A stretch of DNA of 8,692 nucleotides from Methanocalculus sp. GTDB taxonomy: Archaea; Halobacteriota; Methanomicrobia; Methanomicrobiales; Methanocorpusculaceae. The stretch spans positions 1 through 8,692 of the forward strand of contig NZ_JAUSCG010000124.1 in NCBI RefSeq assembly GCF_030651615.1. Reading direction: 5' to 3'. The translations under genes were made by a program, and so were the position numbers. This document shows positions 1-6,326 of this stretch, one piece after another; positions within the stretch are counted from its first letter, which is position 1; every line of letters starts with the position of its first letter. Under the pieces are notes generated by a model, which did no database searches, was not told the origin of the DNA, and was given only the letters and a program-made list of their open reading frames with translations.

Positions 1-1477
1 TGCCCGATACATCTGCAATAAGGATACCGAGGATCCCTTTCTCAAGCGGTATGAGCTCAAACGGGATTACATCAAAGAAATCTCCGCCCACCTCTTTTGC
101 CATCACACTTCTGGCAGCGATATCAAATCCTGATAGCCGTGGGATAACATCGGGAAGAAAACTCTGCTGAATCTCCGCTGCAATCTGAAGTTCGGCATTC
201 GAACGTGCAATACGCCCCTCCATCTCCCGCCGTTCGGTGATATCCCGTATCGTCTCGATAGCACCGGTGATATGCCCCTGTGGATCATACAGAGGACTGG
301 CCTTCGCCCAGTAGTATCTGCCTGATTCACCACCATGGTCTGAGATGAAGGTATCAACAATGAGGGTATCACCTTCACGCAGTACATGAGAGTATCTAGA
401 ATCAATCTCAGCACCCGGAAGAAGAATGAGATTTGCCAGCATCGGTCTTCTCTCACCATAGAACGGGAGGGCATACTCGTAATCACCTCTACCCAGCATT
501 GATTCTGCAGGCACCCCAGTCAATACCTCCATCGCACGATTCCAGGTGATGACAACACCCTCCCGGTTGATGACGAATGTGGCATCAGGCAGAAAACTGA
601 TGATCTCTTCGAGACTCTGGCGGGATCTGACGATCTCCTGTTCAGCACGTTTTCGGTCGGTGATATCCCGTATTGTCTCGATAGCACCGATGATCTCTCC
701 ACCAGGACCATAGAGTGGGCTTGCTTTTGCCCAGAAATACACCCCATCAGGCCCAAATGTAGGGATGAAGATATCCACAACGAGCGTGTCGCCGATCTTC
801 TCAATGGTATCATATCGCTCTTCAATCTCGGCTTCAGGCATGAAGATCAGATTTGCCAGCATCGGTTTCTTCACACCGTAGAACGGAAGGGCATACTCAT
901 AATCACCCTTACCGAGCATGGCTGATGCAGGCACCCCCGTCATCTCCTCCATAGCACGGTTCCATGCCATAACAATACCATCCAGATTGATCACAACTGT
1001 TGCATCAGGCAGAAAATTGATGATCTCTTCAAGACTCTGGTGAGATCTGACGATCTCCTGTTCAGCACGTTTTCGGTCGGTGATATCCCGTATTGTCTCG
1101 ATAGCACCGATGATCTCACCACCAGGACCATAGAGTGGGCTTGCTTTTGCCCAGAAATACACCCCATCAGGCCCAAATGTAGGGATGAAGATATCCACAA
1201 CGAGCGTATCACCGATCTTCTCAACAGTATCATATCGCTCTTCAATCTCGTCTTCCGGCATGAAGATCAGATTTGCCAGCATCGGTTTTTTTTCACCGTA
1301 GAACGGAAGAGAATACTCATAATCGCCTCTGCCAAGAATAGATTCGGCAGATAGTCCCGTCATCTCCTCCATCGCACGGTTCCATGCGAGTACCCGTCCT
1401 TCACGATCGATTACAAAGGTTGCATCTGGCAAAAAATCGATGATATCATCGTGGAAATCCCCTCTTCCGGCTTTCAT
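1..1477 (-). CDS. Triple-PAS sensor serine phosphatase of the RsbU/SpoIIE type (C-terminus beyond window)
   Basis: The frame is open from an ATG at 1477-1475 to the left edge (492 codons), with GGGAG seven bases upstream of the ATG. It has three PAS/PAC modules at about residues 12-138, 152-278 and 292-419. Each opens with FLPDAT (15, 155, 295) and ends in a DIT(D/E)R segment leading into a short charged helix. After residue 425 comes the start of a PPM/SpoIIE phosphatase domain: AAEIQQSFLP (about 433-442), GGDFFD (464-469) and IADVSG at the cut end, where the aspartates bind metal in this family. No membrane segment, signal peptide or histidine-kinase domain is seen, so it is probably a cytoplasmic sensor that dephosphorylates a partner protein on Ser/Thr. 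By family knowledge the partner would be an STAS-domain protein; none is visible here. The PAS ligand is unknown. Modules 1 and 2 are nearly identical in DNA. The rest of the phosphatase domain lies outside the window. Confidence 0.88.
   Translation of the reverse strand, partial: MKAGRGDFHDDIIDFLPDATFVIDREGRVLAWNRAMEEMTGLSAESILGRGDYEYSLPFYGEKKPMLANLIFMPEDEIEERYDTVEKIGDTLVVDIFIPTFGPDGVYFWAKASPLYGPGGEIIGAIETIRDITDRKRAEQEIVRSHQSLEEIINFLPDATVVINLDGIVMAWNRAMEEMTGVPASAMLGKGDYEYALPFYGVKKPMLANLIFMPEAEIEERYDTIEKIGDTLVVDIFIPTFGPDGVYFWAKASPLYGPGGEIIGAIETIRDITDRKRAEQEIVRSRQSLEEIISFLPDATFVINREGVVITWNRAMEVLTGVPAESMLGRGDYEYALPFYGERRPMLANLILLPGAEIDSRYSHVLREGDTLIVDTFISDHGGESGRYYWAKASPLYDPQGHITGAIETIRDITERREMEGRIARSNAELQIAAEIQQSFLPDVIPRLSGFDIAARSVMAKEVGGDFFDVIPFELIPLEKGILGILIADVSG
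601..1440 (-). repeat. Tandem in-gene duplication, two 420-bp units (PAS modules 1 and 2)
   Basis: Units 601-1020 and 1021-1440 align without gaps at an exact 420-base (140-codon) period. By eye I count about 10 mismatches in the first 240 aligned columns, and 699-787 matches 1119-1207 without any mismatch. Similarity falls off toward the far end of each unit. A third, more divergent unit follows to the left at an offset of 423 bases (one extra codon), forming PAS module 3. The pattern fits an old PAS array in which two members were recently duplicated or homogenised by gene conversion. Confidence 0.85.
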
Positions 1478-1535
1478 TCATATGCTCCCATGCAAGAATG
1501 GCTCTTCAATGATATGAAGATTCGTCCATTGCAAT

Positions 1536-1556
1536 TGAAAATAATAACCTTTCGAT
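1536..1556 (-). promoter_or_regulatory. Possible archaeal BRE/TATA promoter for the PAS-phosphatase gene
   Basis: Read on the minus strand, the A-rich CGAAA at about 1556-1552 precedes TTATTATTTT at about 1548-1539, resembling an archaeal BRE plus TATA element. A start site about 25 bases downstream would give a leader of roughly 35-45 bases carrying the GGGAG site. The element is weak and rests on position and composition only. Confidence 0.35.
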
Positions 1557-1623
1557 TTCAGAATAGGGAGACCAGGTTGATCATCATCTTCACCATGACA
1601 TAACTATCGGATCAGAGCCCTTG

Positions 1624-1636
1624 GAGAGAAAAACGG
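1624..1636 (-). terminator. Possible weak T-rich terminator after cca
   Basis: About 20 bases past the cca stop codon, the minus strand reads CCGTTTTTCTC. Archaeal termination can occur at such T-rich tracts without a hairpin. The run is only five T, so transcription may continue into the PAS gene 179 bases away. The rest of the 1478-1656 gap shows no gene. Confidence 0.25.
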
Positions 1637-1656
1637 ATGATGAGAAAGGAGAATCG

Positions 1657-3030
1657 CTATTTATTCCCCATTCTCATGATCCTTACCGCGGGGCTCGACC
1701 GCTCAAAGAATGCAGCAAAGAAAGATGAGAGACCCTCATTCCAGCAGTCAGCCCCACTGCGGACAGACCAGCCTTTATCCATCATCTTCCGGACATGTTT
1801 GCCAAGAGCTGCTTCAAGGAGGATCGATGAGGAGAGAAGTGCATGAGCCTCAGTATAACGGCGGCGGATCTCGACAACATACCGCCCATCCTCAATAAAT
1901 GGACCTGAAAGAGGGGAGCCTTCCACATACTTCCTGATGAACTTCTCCGGATTCTCACCATTCCAGACCGGGGGTCCGATGTGCCTGACAACTGGAGGAA
2001 CGGTATCATTAAAGAGCTCAAAGAGAAGAACAGACACCTCTTCCCCCATCGAACAGTCTGTCCTGTTGACATGAAATCCACCTTTCTCCAATAGTTCGGT
2101 GATTGCAATGACACTCTTTCTGAGCTGGGGGACGACAGTATCGGGGACATACGCCGGTGTCTCAAATGTAATCGTGTAGAGGGATGTCCCCCGCTCAGAT
2201 AGCGCAAGAGCAACCTGTCTCTGTGTGAAGGAGACGGGTCGATGAAGTGTAAAAAATACTTCAGAAGGACTCTTCTGATAAGAACGTGCAAGCTCAATGA
2301 AGGCGCACATCTGGTCAAGTGAGAGGGCGGCGGCTACATTTCTGTTTGGATCAGTTGGATCTACCACCACCAGAGGTTCAGAAAATGGACGTCGCCTATG
2401 GTTCTCCGGATCAATCAGGTGACCCGGGCGCCAACCTGACGCCGCCTCAATGAGTTGTGTGAAACCACCATAGTGCAGGATCAACAGTTCACAGAGGTAC
2501 CCCGAGAAGCCCTCGGTCATATGATCAGAACCATAAATGCCTCCGGCCTTTGTGAACTGTTTCATAAGAAGTGCGTCATCAACAAACGGGGTAATCCTCG
2601 GAATTATGTACCGGGTGTGAAACGGCGTTCGATCCACTGCGCTCTGTATTGCACTCGCAGCTGCAACATGATAACAGGGGACGAGATCGATATCAAGGTC
2701 GTATATTCTGGCATTCAGATATGGATGCTCTGCATACTTCTCCACCGCGGTTCCCCCGAAGTGATCAACAACATCACTCGCAACAGCAATACCCTGTTCA
2801 ACAAGACCATCACGCGGAAGGTCAACCGGGAAGAGCATAAAGATGTCAAGATCACGGTCTCCCCGGACGAAAGTGCCACGGGCAACTGACCCTACGAGCA
2901 TAGCAGGACGCTGATGCTGTTCCATGAGGAATGCAATGATCTGATCCGAGATGGCGCGAAGATGCCCAACCTCTTCAGGTGTCGGTCTAATCCTGGTGAG
3001 GATGATCTCTTCGAGGGCACTCCGGCTCAC
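1657..3030 (-). CDS. cca: CCA-adding tRNA nucleotidyltransferase, archaeal class I
   Basis: This enzyme adds or repairs the 3'-terminal CCA of tRNA from CTP and ATP without a nucleic-acid template, in the cytoplasm. The 457-residue protein matches archaeal class I enzymes throughout (the Archaeoglobus enzyme, as I recall, is about 437). The nucleotidyltransferase motif GSVARGT is at 47-53, followed by RDLDIF with metal-binding D60 and D62. The third carboxylate is D115 in DIDLVPCY. Further family landmarks are AVDRTPFH (about 130-137), GGIYGSD and FSGYLCELL (about 165-185), and VVDPTDPNRNVAAALS in the middle. The start is GTG at 3030-3028, with GGAGG seven bases upstream. It overlaps the thpR stop by four bases (GTGA), so the two are almost certainly one translationally coupled unit. 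The stop is TAG at 1659-1657. No anomaly is seen in the catalytic residues. Confidence 0.95.
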   Translation of the reverse strand: MSRSALEEIILTRIRPTPEEVGHLRAISDQIIAFLMEQHQRPAMLVGSVARGTFVRGDRDLDIFMLFPVDLPRDGLVEQGIAVASDVVDHFGGTAVEKYAEHPYLNARIYDLDIDLVPCYHVAAASAIQSAVDRTPFHTRYIIPRITPFVDDALLMKQFTKAGGIYGSDHMTEGFSGYLCELLILHYGGFTQLIEAASGWRPGHLIDPENHRRRPFSEPLVVVDPTDPNRNVAAALSLDQMCAFIELARSYQKSPSEVFFTLHRPVSFTQRQVALALSERGTSLYTITFETPAYVPDTVVPQLRKSVIAITELLEKGGFHVNRTDCSMGEEVSVLLFELFNDTVPPVVRHIGPPVWNGENPEKFIRKYVEGSPLSGPFIEDGRYVVEIRRRYTEAHALLSSSILLEAALGKHVRKMMDKGWSVRSGADCWNEGLSSFFAAFFERSSPAVRIMRMGNK

Positions 3031-3566
3031 AATGAAACCTCCGTTATCGTCTCATAGATAGGGCCATGGGGTGTGAGAGTACTCTTCTTCAGAACAAATG
3101 TCGAGACTGGCATCCGCCCCCCCTTCCATGATGATAAAGAGGCGATCACTTCCGGAATATCCGGGTGGTATTCTTTGACCCGGGCAATAGTGATATGTGG
3201 CCTAAACAGCCGCGTCTCCTTTGGGAAACCAAGTGGGGCGAGGACTGAATCAATCTCTTCTGCAAGCAGGGCTGTCTTTCCACCGTCCTCTACCGTAGCC
3301 CAGATAACTCGCGGGTGCCGCAGATTGTCTGCTGATACCCCGGCAAGAGTAACATCATAGGGTGGAATATGTATTGAAGAAAGCGCGTTTGAGATGGAAT
3401 GTACCTGATCCGAAGACACCTCTCCGAGAAATTTTAGTGTAATATGAAGAAGAGGGGGTTTAACAATGGAAAGCCGCCCTGATGTCCTGCGCAGTGGCTC
3501 ATGCACCTCTGAGAATGCCTCCCGCAGAGACTCCAAAAGATCAATAGCGACGAATACCCTTACCAT
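3027..3566 (-). CDS. thpR: RNA 2',3'-cyclic phosphodiesterase (LigT/ThpR, 2H family)
   Basis: The 179-residue protein belongs to the 2H phosphoesterase family, which opens 2',3'-cyclic phosphates on RNA ends to 2'-phosphates and, in some members, ligates tRNA halves through 2'-5' bonds. The two signature HxTx motifs are HITL at 41-44 and HITI at 124-127. The second sits in RPHITIARVK, typical of the family. The protein opens with VRVFVAIDL, the usual N-terminal strand, which is why ATG 3566 is chosen over an in-frame ATG at 3671 that would add 35 unconserved residues. AGGA lies eight bases upstream of ATG 3566. It is the first gene of a unit with cca, sharing GTGA at the junction. Pairing with a CCA-adding enzyme suggests a role in tRNA 3'-end repair or processing; that link is inference. 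Confidence 0.93.
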   Translation of the reverse strand: MVRVFVAIDLLESLREAFSEVHEPLRRTSGRLSIVKPPLLHITLKFLGEVSSDQVHSISNALSSIHIPPYDVTLAGVSADNLRHPRVIWATVEDGGKTALLAEEIDSVLAPLGFPKETRLFRPHITIARVKEYHPDIPEVIASLSSWKGGRMPVSTFVLKKSTLTPHGPIYETITEVSL

Positions 3567-3722
3567 AATGATTATCCTGAATACTTCTGCGTTATAGAGG
3601 GGTAAAGATTTGCTGAAGTGCCACTCATGTGTACCAAAAAAATGATCTGGAGAGAGGGTAAGATAGAGCAATTCTTTTCAATAAGGGACATATAGATGTA
3701 TAGCAATCCTGGGGTGTTCCTC
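3567..3722. promoter_or_regulatory. Divergent intergenic region between thpR and nrdH
   Basis: Both flanking units must start here. For the minus strand, TATA-like candidates are CCTCTATAACG (about 3601-3591) and AAATCTTTACC (about 3611-3601). For the plus strand, candidates are the TTTTCAATAAG stretch (about 3676-3686) and ACATATAG (about 3689-3696). A seven-A run at 3636-3642 lies between them. None is strong enough to assign one TATA box with confidence, and no clear inverted-repeat operator is seen. Confidence 0.35.
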
Positions 3723-3986
3723 GTGTCTAATGTTCATGATATAATCGTTTATTCACTCGAAGTCTGTCCAAACTGTGAGATACTCAAACAATACCTTCAA
3801 GACAACAAAATATCCTATACAGAACGGAGTCTTGACGATCCGGAGGCGCTCACCGATCTGAGAATGAACGGTGTCTTTGTGATGGAAGCACCGGTTCTCC
3901 AGATTGAAGAAACCTACCTTACCTCGAAGGAAATTTTTCAGAACGGTGAAGTACAGGCCTCGATCGCAGATGCGTGCAGACGGTGA
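3723..3986 (+). CDS. nrdH: NrdH-like glutaredoxin/thioredoxin-fold redoxin
   Basis: This small redoxin has a thioredoxin fold and a CPNC active site (residues 15-18 from the GTG start) right after the first strand, DIIVYSLEV. The later segment VMEAPVLQIEE contains the cis-proline typical of the fold. Length is 87 residues from GTG 3723. I prefer that start because GGGGTG lies six bases upstream and the protein then begins just before the first strand. ATG 3696 in the same frame would add nine residues and cannot be excluded; it has AAGGGA seven bases upstream. The gene ends seven bases before nrdD, and its stop lies within the GGTGA that serves as the nrdD ribosome site. By family knowledge, methanogen class III reductases take electrons from an NrdH-type redoxin rather than from formate, which fits this pairing. 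Confidence 0.88.
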   Translation: MSNVHDIIVYSLEVCPNCEILKQYLQDNKISYTERSLDDPEALTDLRMNGVFVMEAPVLQIEETYLTSKEIFQNGEVQASIADACRR

Positions 3987-3993
3987 CTACTGC

Positions 3994-6177
3994 ATGAAAG
4001 ATACACGGCAATCGACACTTGATGGGGCATTTCAGCCCGCAATGCCGAAGGTCAGGACATCATATGGCCATATGCTGGACTGGGACCGGCAGAAGATCGT
4101 CCAGCAGATCCTTCAGGAGACCAAGTTGGTCGAGACCTTCTATGGAAGAGAGGGAGCGGAGCGCGATCTTGCCGAGCGCGTGGCACTGAGTGTTGAGAAC
4201 CGGATTAAAAAACTCGGCCTCACCTTCCTCTCAGGCCCGCTCATCCGTGAGATCATGAACATGACCCTGCTTGAAGAAGGGCTTGTGGATTATCGAAACG
4301 TATGCACCCGTGTCGGAACACCAGTCTATGACGCGCATCTCATCGACGTCGGAAGAGGCTTTGAAGCCAAAGACAACTCCAACCTTCAGGAGAATGCCGA
4401 AACCTCCCATAAGAAGAAGGCAGACAAGATCAGCAAGGAACAATACCTCCTCCAGCTCCCACCGGAGCTTGCCGACCTCCATCTGACCGGAGATATGCAT
4501 ATCCATGACCTCGAATATTTTGGATCAAGGCCGTTTTGCCAGGATTGGGACCTCCGCTATTTCTTCTACTATGGCTTAATGCCGGATGGAAACGGCACAA
4601 AAGCAAGTGTTGCAGGGCCTGCCAAACGTGCTGAAGTTGCAGTACTGCATGCGGTGAAGGCACTCGGATCTGCCCAGACAAACTTTGCCGGCGGCCAGGG
4701 GTATTATAATTTCCTCACCTTCCTTGCACCCTATGTTGAAGGGATGGATACACCCGAGATCAAACAGCTGATGCAGATGTTTGTGTACGAGATGACCCAG
4801 ATGATGGTCGCCCGGGGTGGCCAAGTCGTCTTCTCCTCAGTCCAGCTCTCACCCGGAGTACCAAAACTCTGGCGGGACAAACCGATCGTCTTCAAAGGCA
4901 AGGTCTGGAATGGAAAACAGGCACCGATCAGGACATATGGGGAGTTCGAACGCGAAGTTCGCCTTCTCTTCTCGACCCTGATGGAGGTGATGCTTGAGGG
5001 TGATAACTGGGGAAAACCCTTCAACTTCCCAAAACCCGAGATCAGCATCGAACCCGACTTCATGGTAGAGGATGAGGTGTTCAACAAGAATCACCCTGAT
5101 ATTCCCACCTATCGTGACCTCTACCTGATGACCTTCGAGCTCGCCTCAAAGTTCGGTACTCCGTACTATGACAATCAGCTTCCGGCATACCGTGGTGCAG
5201 GAGAAGGAATCTCCTGTTATCAGTGCTGTGCGTACCAGTTCTCAACAACAGCGGCAAATGATACCAGTTTCGAAGATAAACTCGATTTTCATGATGGAAA
5301 ACATTTCTCGATGGGATCTTGGCAGGTGATCTCTGTCAACTGCCCAAGGGCTGCATACCGTGCAGAACACGACGATCAGTCACTCTTCTCTGAGTTGAAG
5401 AAACAGATGGATTCTGCGGTCTCAATCTTTAAGATCAAACGTCGGTGGATGGAGCTTGTCAGAGCTAACGGCAGGATGCCATTTGCGATGCAGAGGCCAA
5501 AAGATCCAGAGACTCAGGAGCGTGGCGCAGTTGCCGTCGATCTTGATGGGCTCGTTTATACCATCGGTATCGTCGGAGTCAATGAGATGGTCGAGCACCA
5601 TATCGGGTCACAGCTTCATGAGACGAAGGAGGCATTCCGGTTTGCCGTCCGGACGATGACCGAGATGGAGCAGTATGCAAAGAAACTCTCTGCAAAACAC
5701 GGGATGACGATTGCTCTTGCACGCACCCCTGCAGAGACGACCGGCCAGCGATTTGCCGTTGCCGACCTCCTGGATGAAACTTTCCGTCCTCATGCATTAA
5801 AAGTCGTTAAAGGCGATACAAAGAATCTGCTTGAGAGATCAAAGAAGACGCTTGATCTTCCGGTCTATTATACAAATGGGATTCATGTCACCCCATCGGC
5901 AAAAGTTCCCCTGACAAAGAGGATGGAGATTGAGCATGTATTCTTCCCAATCGTCGACGGGGGAAATATCTTCCATATCTGGCTTGGAGAGGCGCGCCCG
6001 GATCCAAGGGGCTTAATGGATATGGCAATGCAACTCTGCAAGACCACCCAGATTGGATATTTCGCATTCACCCGCGACCTGACGGTATCACTCAAACAAT
6101 ATACTGAGTACCACTCAGATACAACCCCTGAGACAAGTGGGAGTATCGTTCCGGCAGACCGGCGCGTACTCATCTGA
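3994..6177 (+). CDS. nrdD: Anaerobic (class III) ribonucleoside-triphosphate reductase large subunit, lacking the usual C-terminal glycyl-radical segment
   Basis: This enzyme reduces ribonucleoside triphosphates to deoxy forms for anaerobic DNA synthesis. The start is ATG 3994, with GGTGA seven bases upstream overlapping the nrdH stop, giving 727 residues; longer in-frame starts would lie inside nrdH. Domains: an N-terminal ATP-cone (about 20-95), then the reductase barrel with HIHD at 169-172, the first catalytic cysteine C182 in RPFCQDWDL, and the loop C408-Y-Q-C411-C412, which aligns with the thiyl-radical cysteine loop. A further cysteine, C450, sits in NCPRAAY. ETTGQRFAVADL and GGNIFHIWLGEARPDP are also typical. 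The oddity is the end: where relatives have two CxxC zinc pairs and an RVxGY-like glycyl-radical motif after YFAFTRDLTV, this protein has about 30 unrelated residues and stops. Neither motif occurs in the other forward frames as far as 6326. Either the radical domain is encoded elsewhere, or the gene is truncated or divergent. Confidence 0.92.
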   Translation: MKDTRQSTLDGAFQPAMPKVRTSYGHMLDWDRQKIVQQILQETKLVETFYGREGAERDLAERVALSVENRIKKLGLTFLSGPLIREIMNMTLLEEGLVDYRNVCTRVGTPVYDAHLIDVGRGFEAKDNSNLQENAETSHKKKADKISKEQYLLQLPPELADLHLTGDMHIHDLEYFGSRPFCQDWDLRYFFYYGLMPDGNGTKASVAGPAKRAEVAVLHAVKALGSAQTNFAGGQGYYNFLTFLAPYVEGMDTPEIKQLMQMFVYEMTQMMVARGGQVVFSSVQLSPGVPKLWRDKPIVFKGKVWNGKQAPIRTYGEFEREVRLLFSTLMEVMLEGDNWGKPFNFPKPEISIEPDFMVEDEVFNKNHPDIPTYRDLYLMTFELASKFGTPYYDNQLPAYRGAGEGISCYQCCAYQFSTTAANDTSFEDKLDFHDGKHFSMGSWQVISVNCPRAAYRAEHDDQSLFSELKKQMDSAVSIFKIKRRWMELVRANGRMPFAMQRPKDPETQERGAVAVDLDGLVYTIGIVGVNEMVEHHIGSQLHETKEAFRFAVRTMTEMEQYAKKLSAKHGMTIALARTPAETTGQRFAVADLLDETFRPHALKVVKGDTKNLLERSKKTLDLPVYYTNGIHVTPSAKVPLTKRMEIEHVFFPIVDGGNIFHIWLGEARPDPRGLMDMAMQLCKTTQIGYFAFTRDLTVSLKQYTEYHSDTTPETSGSIVPADRRVLI

Positions 6178-6186
6178 TTTTTTTTT
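6178..6186 (+). terminator. Oligo-T terminator of the nrdH-nrdD unit
   Basis: Nine consecutive T begin at the base directly after the nrdD stop codon. Oligo-T tracts at the end of a transcript are the main intrinsic termination signal in archaea and need no hairpin. None of the other gene ends in the window has a run this long. Confidence 0.7.
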
Positions 6187-6326
6187 CACCAGGTCTAACT
6201 GCACGAGGTCACCTAAACGATTCGGCAGAGACGAGAAAAGGGATCTATACAACAGAGGTGCTGGTTCTCGAAGGTCCAATCCTTCACCATATCTTTCATC
6301 GTCTTTCAGAACATATATGTACTGAA
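6187..6326 (+). promoter_or_regulatory. Leader/promoter region of the PP-loop-desulfurase gene
   Basis: The best TATA-like element is GATCTATACAAC at about 6242-6253, preceded by an A-rich GAGAAAAGG that could be a BRE. A start site near 6275 would give a leader of about 50 bases. A second element, ACATATATG (6311-6319), lies too close to the ATG at 6327 to drive it. No good Shine-Dalgarno precedes that ATG. The reading frame is open upstream from 6132 and has a GTG at 6258, so a longer start is possible. Confidence 0.3.

Noticed and set aside
1040..1354. Plus-strand open frame opposite the PAS gene
   Set aside because: It lies antisense to the duplicated PAS modules. The PAS frame is strongly conserved between units, and this frame has no motif or ribosome site.
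181..1440. Regular long repeats as a possible CRISPR or satellite array
   Set aside because: The units are about 420 bases, coding, in frame and contiguous, without short repeats and spacers; they are PAS modules.
1782..2318. 178-codon open frame on the minus strand inside cca
   Set aside because: It is an out-of-frame shadow of the well-conserved CCA enzyme, with low-complexity Ser/Arg/Leu-rich translation and no recognisable motif.
3567..3671. 35-residue N-terminal extension of ThpR from ATG 3671
   Set aside because: The family normally begins at VRVFVAIDL. The extension has no conserved features, and a good ribosome site precedes ATG 3566.
3904..3993. 30-residue N-terminal extension of NrdD
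   Set aside because: It would overlap the redoxin coding sequence in another frame and lacks the spacing of the GGTGA site that serves ATG 3994.
4731..5087. Minus-strand ORFs opposite nrdD
   Set aside because: They are antisense shadows of a strongly conserved enzyme, with no domain signature or promoter.
6137..6325. Plus-strand 62-codon ORF overlapping the nrdD end, considered as a detached glycyl-radical segment
   Set aside because: It contains no CxxC pair and no RVxGY-like motif. The fragment FRQTGAY is only a superficial resemblance.
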